DNA of 6,979 bases, from NCBI GenBank assembly GCA_030613445.1, contig JAUWLY010000149.1, positions 1-6,979 on the forward strand, in the 5' to 3' direction. This DNA comes from Candidatus Stahliibacteriota bacterium (lineage in GTDB: Bacteria > Hydrothermota > Tepidihabitantia > SM23-42). The first letter of the stretch is position 1, and each line of letters starts with the position of its first letter. The translations under genes and the position numbers were made by a program. Below, one piece after another: positions 1 to 5,448 of the stretch. Below the pieces are notes generated by a model. The model was not told the origin of the DNA and did no database searches. It saw only the letters and a list, made by a program, of their open reading frames with translations.

Positions 1-379
1 ATATATTATCGACCACAGTGTGATCTCTCTCACGTGGATAACGGAATAATCCTATCTTACTGTAACGCCCCATCATGACTACGTCATATACTGATATGGG
101 CATCCGCGGGTCAATGTCCATCTGCTGTGGCACATATCCGATTTCCTTACGGAACCTGTTTATGTTTAGTGCGTTGACTGGAGTACCAAATATCTTCACC
201 GTGCCGCTCTGCAGCTTACCTAAACCATTGATAAGTGTGAGTAGAGTCGTCTTCCCGGCTCCATTCGGCCCGACAACGGCGGTTAAACTTCCTGCACTGA
301 TGTTGAGCGAGATATTCTTGAGCGCAATGTGCTCGCGGTAAGATACTGTCGCATTACAGATTTCAATTTCCCAAATCAC
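1..379 (-). CDS. Metal ABC transporter ATP-binding protein (ZnuC/MntB-like), C-terminal part outside window
   Basis: This is the cytoplasmic ATPase of a metal-ion ABC importer, powering uptake of the ion delivered by the binding protein encoded just upstream. The 126 visible residues hold an A-loop Tyr at about 14, a Walker A motif GPNGAGKT at about 37-44, and a Q-loop in YVPQQ at about 82-86. The stretch MMGRYSKIGLFR that follows is typical of the Zn/Mn/Fe (ZnuC/MntB/FecE-like) ATPase group. The signature motif, Walker B and switch His lie beyond the left edge. The start is taken as GTG at 379-377, which overlaps the TGA of the binding-protein gene (GTGA, 4 bp). Its own Shine-Dalgarno is weak (AGGCG), so translation is probably coupled. 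The family assignment is firm; the metal is not fixed by this protein. The permease gene is expected further left. Confidence 0.9.
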   Translation of the reverse strand, partial: MIWEIEICNATVSYREHIALKNISLNISAGSLTAVVGPNGAGKTTLLTLINGLGKLQSGTVKIFGTPVNALNINRFRKEIGYVPQQMDIDPRMPISVYDVVMMGRYSKIGLFRYPRERDHTVVDNI

Positions 380-1182
380 TGTAACGCCTGTACAACAGTT
401 GAAAAATTCTGCGCAAGTGCTTCAGGATATGAATTCCCAAGTGGAAAATTCGTCAAAACGATGTGTTTGGTATTTACTTCCTCGGCAATAGCTAACCCTA
501 CATCAGATCCGCTCTGGAGATTATCAACAATGAGCCTGACTTGTTCGTGCTTTGCCTGCTTAATTGCTTCAGCCATCATCCCTGGGGTTAATTCCCCAGC
601 GCGCCGGTAAGCAAAAACAATATCCAAGCCTAACCATTGCAGAAATTCAGCCTGTAGTTCTGAACATACGATTTTGATCCCTTTGATATCCTTTGATCTA
701 TCCGTAATGTCTTTGACAATTGAATCAATCGCCGACGCGTAGGAAACATAATTTTTGGTGTAAACGGTGCGATGTTGTTGGTCTAAAGAACACAGAAGCG
801 ATGTTACGTGTTCGGCTGCTTGCTTATGATTATCTGGAACCATGAGATTTCCTTGAACGCCGATTATACGCAATGCTGGTTTATTATCGACTGCAGTGAG
901 TAACTTTCCAGTCCACTTTTCCCATCCGTGACTGAGCAGTATCCTTGAACCGCTGAGCTCCTTCACATTTTCTGCCTTCAAATCAAAGTGCCCGGGACAC
1001 ATACCTGCCGGGACAATCGTTGAAACATCGATCTCTTCCATCCCGATCGCATGGACTATAGAACCTAATAACGCAGTAGTCGTAGTTATCTTTATTCTTT
1101 TTGCCTCAGGTGATTCACAATAGACCATCACCAAAACAAAACAAGTAACAAAGATATTAAAGAACCTGCCTCTCCTCTTCAT
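376..1182 (-). CDS. Metal ABC transporter periplasmic substrate-binding protein (ZnuA/TroA superfamily)
   Basis: This 268-residue exported protein should capture a divalent metal in the periplasm and pass it to the ABC importer. It has a basic N-terminus (KRRGR) and a hydrophobic core at about 7-22, consistent with a Sec signal peptide; there is a Cys at 22 but no good lipobox. PAGMCPGHFDL (58-68) matches the first-His motif of the family, giving ligand His65. His119 probably corresponds to the second His. VCSE (172-175) aligns with the VTSE of manganese-binding PsaA/TroA proteins, suggesting Glu175 rather than the His of ZnuA. The C-terminal LTN (243-245) sits where the family has an Asp ligand. 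There is no His-rich loop. The ATG has a strong AGGAGG four bases upstream. The gene lies 8 bp after the TonB receptor and overlaps the ATPase gene by 4 bp. Family is well supported; the ligand set is my own alignment by eye and the metal is unknown. Confidence 0.88.
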   Translation of the reverse strand: MKRRGRFFNIFVTCFVLVMVYCESPEAKRIKITTTTALLGSIVHAIGMEEIDVSTIVPAGMCPGHFDLKAENVKELSGSRILLSHGWEKWTGKLLTAVDNKPALRIIGVQGNLMVPDNHKQAAEHVTSLLCSLDQQHRTVYTKNYVSYASAIDSIVKDITDRSKDIKGIKIVCSELQAEFLQWLGLDIVFAYRRAGELTPGMMAEAIKQAKHEQVRLIVDNLQSGSDVGLAIAEEVNTKHIVLTNFPLGNSYPEALAQNFSTVVQALQ

Positions 1183-1186
1183 ACAC

Positions 1187-1192
1187 CCTCCT
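1187..1192 (-). promoter_or_regulatory. Ribosome binding site of the metal-binding protein gene
   Basis: AGGAGG read on the minus strand, four bases before the ATG at 1182. It overlaps the TAG stop of the receptor gene (1191-1193), so translation termination upstream and initiation downstream occur at nearly the same place. It fixes the start codon of the binding-protein gene. Confidence 0.8.
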
Positions 1193-3026
1193 AAAACTTG
1201 TAACTGAGTCCAACTGTATAATTGCGTTCGGTCATCTTGTACAATCCGGCAGAACCACCTGGTAAGTTGACATATATATCATAGTTGCGGTCAAGGATAT
1301 TATCTACAGCGACAAATGGTTGAAGACCAAACCCCAGTGTATAGCTGATCTTGGAGTTTATTACAAAATAGTCATCAATCGGGCTCTGCGAACTGTCGGC
1401 AGCAAAATAATCAGAGACGTATTGGCCATTAAGTCCAATGCGTAAGGACGCGTGAGTAAATCCCAGGTTCAGGTCAGTTTTATTCTTTGGTCTACCAGTA
1501 GTCTTTTCTCCTGGATCAAGGTATGAATGGTAAATACGTGCTGTGACAATATCTCGATACTGCGCGACAATACCAATCTCAATACCACGGAATTCGAAAG
1601 TTCCAACATTCTCGAATATGTACATTGGCGGCGGGTTTTCATTGAGAACAGTTTGGATTAGATTTTTGCCCTCCATAATAAAGCCGGTTGCTTCGATATT
1701 CAGTCCGTGAGTAACTCTTTGATTCACACCGACTTCGTAATTCCAGACAACTTCGGGCTCCAGGTCAGTATTCGATGGTGGAAAGAGATAGAGCTCATTG
1801 ATCTGCGGAGAACGAAATCCCTTATTGATCGCCCCGCGGATAACTGTTCCATCAACTGGATGGATAACACAACCAATCTGCGGTGATATAACCTCACCCG
1901 CAATCTCATCGTGATTATAACGTGCACCAAAGGACAGAATGATTTTATCAAGCAATATCTGCTCGTCATGGAAGAACACACCATATTCATCCTTGACCCA
2001 CGGCGATGAGTCGACTTCGATTCGTTCTCCACCTTGTTGCCGAAAATCACCACCTGCAGTGAGTTTGTTTCCCGTGATAAAGGAGACTGTGGTTTGGACC
2101 ATAAAACCGTTAGTAAAGTCTTTCGAGTGCCAGCCATCAGAAAACTCGTGTTTGCCTTGATTACGATAACCCTTGAACATCATTTCCCAACGTTGTCCTT
2201 TGCCAATGACTGTAAGATCAGCTGCGGCGCGTTCATAGTCGTTCCAAACATCTGAAGACATAGTATCGGGATCAGTGCTACGGAGGGGCTCTTCTTTGTA
2301 TCCATCAAAGTACTTCGCGGTAACCACAGCATTTACATGATCGCCTATTTCATACCCAACGCGACCTGTTATATTCTTACCATCATATGCTGAATTGTTT
2401 AAATGGCCCTCACTTAGCCGATAATCACCAGTAACATAGAATTGCAATCGATTGACTTTGCCTCCTGTCCTTAGTCTGTACTGTTGTGTTTCAAAACTTC
2501 CATAAGAAGCAATCACATCACCTTCAATTTGCTCCTGAGGGCTTTTTGTAATTATGTTAACCACACCACCAAGGGCATCTGATCCGTAAAGCACTGATGC
2601 AGGTCCACGGACCACTTCTATACGTTCAACATTATTCATAGGAAGCGAGTGCGTAATCGTGCAGCCAAATAACCCCATCTTTACTGGCCTGCCGTCAATT
2701 AAGACCATAACGCATCTCCCGCGATCGCCAATGCCCCTGATATCAACATCAGCCCGTCCGAAATCTCCTGTTTTGTGAATAAAAACACCCGGTAAGTTAG
2801 CTAATATATCTGTACTATTGCGGAGATTCATTCCTTCGATATCAGATTCAGTAACCACGCTCACTGTTGCCGAAAGATCTTTGAGAACCATATTATATCG
2901 GGTTGCCGTTATCACAACTTCATCAAGATAATAAACTGGAAGTGAATCATCAATGACATCCTCTCCGTGGACTGTGTTCATTGCTAAACTACAAATAACA
3001 AACCCTATAACCAATAGTCTATTCAC
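1191..3026 (-). CDS. TonB-dependent outer-membrane receptor (BtuB/ZnuD-like)
   Basis: A 611-residue outer-membrane gated channel that should import a scarce nutrient with energy from TonB-ExbBD. A signal peptide is evident (about 1-21, ending TVHG). Next come a TonB-box-like DEVVITA (35-41) and a plug domain (about 45-160) with the family hallmarks: LPGVFIH, DVDIRGIG, VLIDGRPV, VERIEVVRGPASVLYGSDA, GGVVNIIT. The rest is a beta barrel of alternating strands ending NYTVGLSYKF, with the terminal Phe expected for assembly by BAM. The start is GTG at 3026-3024 with GGAGG five bases upstream. The ligand is not readable from the sequence; co-transcription with a metal-binding protein and ABC ATPase favours a metal or metal chelate, as for ZnuD. 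Cobalamin (BtuB-like) is possible, but no cobalamin riboswitch could fit the roughly 40-base leader. I see no His-rich loop of the ZnuD kind. Confidence 0.95.
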   Translation of the reverse strand: MNRLLVIGFVICSLAMNTVHGEDVIDDSLPVYYLDEVVITATRYNMVLKDLSATVSVVTESDIEGMNLRNSTDILANLPGVFIHKTGDFGRADVDIRGIGDRGRCVMVLIDGRPVKMGLFGCTITHSLPMNNVERIEVVRGPASVLYGSDALGGVVNIITKSPQEQIEGDVIASYGSFETQQYRLRTGGKVNRLQFYVTGDYRLSEGHLNNSAYDGKNITGRVGYEIGDHVNAVVTAKYFDGYKEEPLRSTDPDTMSSDVWNDYERAAADLTVIGKGQRWEMMFKGYRNQGKHEFSDGWHSKDFTNGFMVQTTVSFITGNKLTAGGDFRQQGGERIEVDSSPWVKDEYGVFFHDEQILLDKIILSFGARYNHDEIAGEVISPQIGCVIHPVDGTVIRGAINKGFRSPQINELYLFPPSNTDLEPEVVWNYEVGVNQRVTHGLNIEATGFIMEGKNLIQTVLNENPPPMYIFENVGTFEFRGIEIGIVAQYRDIVTARIYHSYLDPGEKTTGRPKNKTDLNLGFTHASLRIGLNGQYVSDYFAADSSQSPIDDYFVINSKISYTLGFGLQPFVAVDNILDRNYDIYVNLPGGSAGLYKMTERNYTVGLSYKF

Positions 3027-3031
3027 TAGTA

Positions 3032-3036
3032 CCTCC
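3032..3036 (-). promoter_or_regulatory. Ribosome binding site of the TonB-dependent receptor gene
   Basis: GGAGG (within AGAGGGAGGT) on the minus strand, five bases before the GTG at 3026. Its strength and spacing are the reason for choosing GTG as the start. Confidence 0.8.
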
Positions 3037-3071
3037 CTCTTATCGTGTTACTTTTTCATAAATAATAACAC

Positions 3072-3099
3072 AGTATAATCCGAAATCCCGAAGTGTCAA
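3072..3099 (-). promoter_or_regulatory. Sigma-70-type promoter of the metal-uptake operon
   Basis: On the minus strand a perfect TTGACA (3099-3094) is followed after 16 bases by TATACT (3077-3072). A transcription start near 3065 would give a leader of about 40 bases before the receptor GTG. A perfect 7-bp inverted pair, ACACAGT (3068-3074) and ACTGTGT (3111-3117), brackets the promoter with centres 43 bp apart, and a tandem repeat covers the -35. Either could bind a metal-responsive repressor, but neither matches a Fur or Zur box that I recognise. Confidence 0.65.
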
Positions 3100-3134
3100 G
3101 AAAAGAAATAACTGTGTCAACAAAGAAATAAAGA
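3094..3134 (-). repeat. Imperfect 21-bp tandem repeat over the -35 region
   Basis: Two head-to-tail copies begin with TGTCAA (plus strand) at 3094 and 3115, each followed by a purine-rich AAA-GAAATAA tail. The period is 21 bp, two helical turns, so the copies lie on the same DNA face. The first copy supplies the TTGACA of the promoter. The second TTGACA has no adequate -10 at the right distance, so it is more likely part of a binding-site repeat than a second promoter. Role unproven. Confidence 0.4.
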
Positions 3135-3155
3135 ATACTCATCGTCTAACAGCCC

Positions 3156-3194
3156 TTTTTGTCTATGGTTTGACAACGCTTTTTTGTCTATGGT
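3156..3194. repeat. Direct repeat of 14 bp, 25-bp offset
   Basis: TTTTTGTCTATGGT occurs exactly at 3156-3169 and again at 3181-3194, upstream of the metal-uptake operon promoter. The offset is 25 bp. The function is unknown: it could be an operator pair or a replication-slippage duplication. A TTGACA lies between the copies on the plus strand but no -10 follows it. Confidence 0.5.
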
Positions 3195-3210
3195 CCGATT
3201 TGCTTTAATC

Positions 3211-3280
3211 CTGAGTTATATGTCGAAGGGGTCGGACGATCCAGAGCTCTTGGATTCCCTAATCAAGCTGGGGAATGACA
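3211..3280. repeat. Fragments of dispersed intergenic repeats
   Basis: Two short pieces look like genome-wide repeats. The first, at 3211-3232, begins CTGAGT and ends TCGAAGGGGT, and the same two blocks recur at 6490-6509, two bases closer together. The second, about 3252-3280, contains ATTCCC (3254-3259) and GGGAAT (3271-3276), which can pair around an 11-base loop. The similarity to dispersed repeats in other genomes is from memory; only the recurrence within this window is seen directly. Confidence 0.4.
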
Positions 3281-3359
3281 AAGCAAAAGAGGTTATCATC
3301 ACAAGATCTTTGATACTATAAACAGAAACTTGAACAGGTTGTTTAATAGACATTTTAGA

Positions 3360-3457
3360 AAACCCTCACCCCATCCCTCTCCCTTAAAAAGGGAGAGGGT
3401 GTCTTGTCTTAATTGATCACTTTCCTCTCCTCTCTGAGGAGAGGATAAAGGTGAGGA
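3360..3457. repeat. GC-rich double-hairpin repeat element
   Basis: The element begins AAACCCTCACCCC (3360-3372). It contains a perfect 11-bp hairpin (3375-3385 with 3389-3399, loop AAA) and a perfect 10-bp hairpin (3423-3432 with 3436-3445, loop TCT). An outer inverted pair, CCTCACC (3364-3370) and GGTGAGG (3450-3456), encloses both. The whole could fold as a three-stem structure on either strand. It lacks a run of Ts after either hairpin, so it is not a standard terminator. The opening 13 bp recur inverted at 6505-6517, which supports a dispersed REP/MITE-like family. Confidence 0.6.
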
Positions 3458-3516
3458 GTTCCTTTGATAAATTCAAAATCAAGGAATAGAAATGTATCCA
3501 GTTTCTATCTAAACAG

Positions 3517-3544
3517 TTGATTTTTCTGTGCTTTTAGCTATAAT
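3517..3544 (+). promoter_or_regulatory. Sigma-70-type promoter giving a probable leaderless transcript
   Basis: TTGATT (3517-3522) and a perfect TATAAT (3539-3544) are separated by 16 bases. The expected start of transcription, about seven bases past the -10, coincides with the ATG of the DUF1858 gene at 3550. No Shine-Dalgarno precedes that ATG. Promoter position and missing ribosome site agree with a leaderless mRNA. Confidence 0.55.
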
Positions 3545-3549
3545 ATAAT

Positions 3550-3762
3550 ATGGAGATAAAAAAAGATACTTCAGTTGAAGATCTGTTAAGGAGGTATCCA
3601 TCACTCTCTAAGACCTTTATTGAAATAGGTCTACCATGCCAAGTCTGCGGCCAAGCATTCTGGGGTTCTATTGAAGAACTAGCACACCAGAACAATATTG
3701 ATGTTAAGAATGTTGTTGATAAACTAAATGAAAGAAGTCTGGAACTCCATGAAAAACTATAG
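3550..3762 (+). CDS. DUF1858 small redox-type protein (ScdA N-terminal-like domain)
   Basis: A 70-residue cytoplasmic protein made of a single DUF1858 domain. The pattern KDTSVEDLLRRYPSL (5-19), IGLPCQVCG (26-34), SIEELA and a final NVVDKLNE is typical. The Cys30-x-x-Cys33 pair is the conserved feature, and the family is also described as a redox disulfide domain associated with hybrid cluster protein; ScdA/YtfE di-iron proteins carry a similar N-terminal domain. The biochemical role is not established. The ATG at 3550 is chosen because the domain begins right after it, but no Shine-Dalgarno is visible and the promoter -10 lies only five bases upstream. The 3' end overlaps the Nudix-PanD gene by 14 bp, so the two are almost certainly co-transcribed and coupled. 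Confidence 0.85.
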   Translation: MEIKKDTSVEDLLRRYPSLSKTFIEIGLPCQVCGQAFWGSIEELAHQNNIDVKNVVDKLNERSLELHEKL

Positions 3763-4612
3763 GTTTTGTCCAATATGTAAAAGTGTTTTATCAAAAATAA
3801 AAGAGAACATGTATCTACGCCTTTCCTGCAAACAATGTGGCTGGGTGTACTATTTCAATCCTTTGCCTAGCGTTGCGGCATTTGTACATGATGACAAAGA
3901 CAGAATTCTGTTGATAAAACGAAGTATTGCCCCAGGACGCGGTAAATGGGCTCTTCCCACCGGGTTTGTTGAACAGAATGAACTCCCTGAACAAGCAGTA
4001 ATCCGTGAACTAGAAGAAGAGACAAATATCAAAGGCAAAGTACTAAACCTGATCGGTGTTTATACTGAGAAAACCAAGGTCTATGGCAGTATCATACTCA
4101 TCGGTTACAAGGTTCGCTCTATTGGTGACAAACCAAAACCAGGATCTGACGCCGTGGACGCCAAGTTCTTTCCAACAAGCAAATTACCTCCAATAGTTTT
4201 TACGAGCCATCGTTCATTAATCCATGACGGATTAATAACGCACAATAGCACAGTCTTTGTTCAGGTTCTAAAATCAAAGATCACTGAAGCAAAAGTCACT
4301 CATACCCAATTGTTCTACAAGGGTAGTATGGGTATTGATAGTAAAATAATGAAAGCGGCAAACTTTTTGCCTGGCGAAAAAGTACAAGTTCTAAACTACA
4401 ATAACGGCGAACGTTTAGAAACGTATACGATTGAGGAGAAATCTGGTTCAGGACGGTTTGTCCTATATGGTCCGGCCTCAAAAAAGGGTAACGTAGGCGA
4501 CAGACTCTGCTTATTAACCTATCAAATTGTTAGTCAAGAACAAGCCAAAATTTTAAAACCGACAATTGTAATCCTTAATAAAAGGAACCAAATAAAACGA
4601 AGACCTATATAG
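3749..4612 (+). CDS. Bifunctional zinc-ribbon Nudix hydrolase fused to aspartate 1-decarboxylase (PanD)
   Basis: One uninterrupted 287-residue reading frame encodes two enzymes. Residues 7-30 form a zinc ribbon (CPIC...CKQC). A Nudix domain follows to about 160, with the box G-x5-E-x7-REL-E-EE-T-N-I at 72-94 (Gly replaced by Asn near its end), as in ADP-ribose pyrophosphatase-like enzymes. Residues about 169-287 match PanD, the pyruvoyl enzyme making beta-alanine from aspartate for pantothenate. Against E. coli PanD, Lys9 aligns with Lys177, Gly24-Ser25 with Gly192-Ser193 (the self-cleavage site in YKGSMGID), Arg54 with Arg222, Thr57 with Thr225 and Tyr58 with Tyr226. Asn72 is replaced by Tyr240. 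Cleavage would leave the Nudix part on the beta chain and a 95-residue pyruvoyl alpha chain. No start codon occurs at the domain junction. ATG 3749 is preferred over ATG 3728 because a weak GGA precedes it and the zinc ribbon starts just after. The Nudix substrate is unknown. Confidence 0.9.
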   Translation: MKNYRFCPICKSVLSKIKENMYLRLSCKQCGWVYYFNPLPSVAAFVHDDKDRILLIKRSIAPGRGKWALPTGFVEQNELPEQAVIRELEEETNIKGKVLNLIGVYTEKTKVYGSIILIGYKVRSIGDKPKPGSDAVDAKFFPTSKLPPIVFTSHRSLIHDGLITHNSTVFVQVLKSKITEAKVTHTQLFYKGSMGIDSKIMKAANFLPGEKVQVLNYNNGERLETYTIEEKSGSGRFVLYGPASKKGNVGDRLCLLTYQIVSQEQAKILKPTIVILNKRNQIKRRPI

Positions 4613-5448
4613 AATGTATCCCCTGTTTTTTTAAACAAGCCCTCCGCGCGGCAAGAATTGCCAAACTTGACGAGCACAAAATTAAGGAAATCTTTGATCA
4701 TATTGCATCTTTGCTTCCGAATATATCAATGACTACAACACCACCTGAAATGGGTATGCTTATCTATAAGGCAATATACCAAACCGCTGATATCGCTGAC
4801 CCTTTCAAAGAAATAAAACAACAGTGTACAGAGCAACTTATGTCCCGCTATGATGAATTTAAAAAGCAGATAGTCACATCAGAAGACCCTCTTTATACTG
4901 CTTTGAAATTCTCTTGTCTTGGTAATGCAATAGATTTTGGCGCGAACCCTGATTTTGATATCACGCAGGACCTGGAAGATATCTTCAACAAAGAGTTCGA
5001 TATATGTGAATACGATAAATTCACAAGTGTTCTCAAGACCGCTTCTAATATCCTCTTTATCGCTGACAATGCAGGAGAAACAGTATTTGACAGGCTGCTC
5101 ATAGAACAGCTTGGCAAACCTGTAGAGTATGCGGTACGCAGCAAACCAATCATAAATGACGCGACAATTGAAGATGCACTAAGTGCTGGTATTGATAAAG
5201 TTGCTCACCTAATTTCCTCTGGCTGTGATGCACCCGGTACTATTCTAGAACTGTGCTCTGAAAAATTCAAACGAATTTTCAATGCTGCAGACATGATAAT
5301 CAGCAAAGGTCAAGGTAATTATGAAACTCTGTCAGACCAAAAGCGTTCGATTTTCTTTCTTCTTAAGATAAAATGTTCGGTTATTGCCAGGGACATAGAC
5401 ATTGCTTGCGGGTCCATCGTTCTAGTAGAAAGTAAATATGAAAACTAA
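4597..5448 (+). CDS. DUF89 (ARMT1-like) damage-control phosphatase family protein, start codon non-standard
   Basis: DUF89 proteins are metal-dependent phosphatases thought to remove harmful or damaged phosphometabolites; a DUF89 domain in eukaryotic PANK4 acts on 4'-phosphopantetheine. This stand-alone type has the N-terminal motif TYIECIPCFFKQALRAAR, TTPPEMG, GNAIDFGA, the metal-site DNAGE followed by TVFDRLL, KPIINDATIEDA, SSGCDAPGT and ISKGQGNYETLSD, and ends at TAA 5448. The homologous frame is open from the TAA at 4579, but the codon where Met is expected is ACG (4597). The only other near-start is ATA at 4609. The first standard start, TTG at 4711, would remove 38 conserved residues including the CIPC pair (Cys7, Cys10). 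From 4597 the length is 283, normal for the family. AAGGA at 4582-4586 might serve ACG. The gene overlaps panD by 16 bp and the radical SAM gene by 11 bp. Confidence 0.85.
   Translation, partial: TKTYIECIPCFFKQALRAARIAKLDEHKIKEIFDHIASLLPNISMTTTPPEMGMLIYKAIYQTADIADPFKEIKQQCTEQLMSRYDEFKKQIVTSEDPLYTALKFSCLGNAIDFGANPDFDITQDLEDIFNKEFDICEYDKFTSVLKTASNILFIADNAGETVFDRLLIEQLGKPVEYAVRSKPIINDATIEDALSAGIDKVAHLISSGCDAPGTILELCSEKFKRIFNAADMIISKGQGNYETLSDQKRSIFFLLKIKCSVIARDIDIACGSIVLVESKYEN

Larger units (their letters stand above)
3027..3549. other. Divergent intergenic region without a gene
   Basis: This 523-bp gap separates the minus-strand metal-uptake operon from the plus-strand Nudix-PanD operon. I find no convincing coding region, tRNA or riboswitch in it. 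It contains both outward-facing promoters and the repeat elements listed separately. A 7-bp inverted repeat ATAGAAA / TTTCTAT (3486-3492, 3502-3508) lies just before the rightward -35 and could be an operator, though it may be chance in AT-rich DNA. Confidence 0.7.

Noticed and set aside
75..610. Plus-strand open frames opposite the ABC ATPase and metal-binding protein genes
   Set aside because: The minus-strand frames carry clear Walker A, Q-loop and metal-binding motifs; the plus-strand frames are antisense shadows.
1724..2255. Overlapping open frames inside the TonB receptor gene on both strands
   Set aside because: They show no family motifs, lack ribosome sites and lie wholly within a well-supported gene in another frame.
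3115..3120. Second TTGACA as an extra minus-strand promoter
   Set aside because: The sequence about 17 bases further (GACACT) is a poor -10; the hexamer is better explained as part of the tandem repeat.
3170..3175. Plus-strand TTGACA as a -35 element
   Set aside because: No acceptable -10 hexamer lies 15-19 bases downstream.
3375..3445. Rho-independent terminators formed by the two hairpins
   Set aside because: Neither stem is followed by a run of Ts on either strand, and both lie between divergent operons where no gene ends.
3027..3549. CRISPR array, tRNA or cobalamin riboswitch in the long intergenic region
   Set aside because: Repeats occur only twice and are unevenly built, no cloverleaf with tRNA features is visible, and the receptor leader of about 40 bases is too short for a riboswitch.
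3728..3730. ATG at 3728 as the start of the Nudix-PanD gene
   Set aside because: No Shine-Dalgarno is visible and the seven extra residues lie outside the zinc ribbon; ATG 3749 has a weak GGA in front. The choice is not certain.
4614..4634. ATG at 4614 as the start of the DUF89 gene
   Set aside because: It reads MYPLFF and then stops; reaching the DUF89 frame would need loss of one T in the T7 run. The unshifted frame already encodes the conserved CIPC motif, so this start is unlikely.
4711..4713. TTG at 4711 as the true DUF89 start
   Set aside because: It has no good ribosome site and would delete a conserved N-terminal segment that is plainly present upstream in the same frame.
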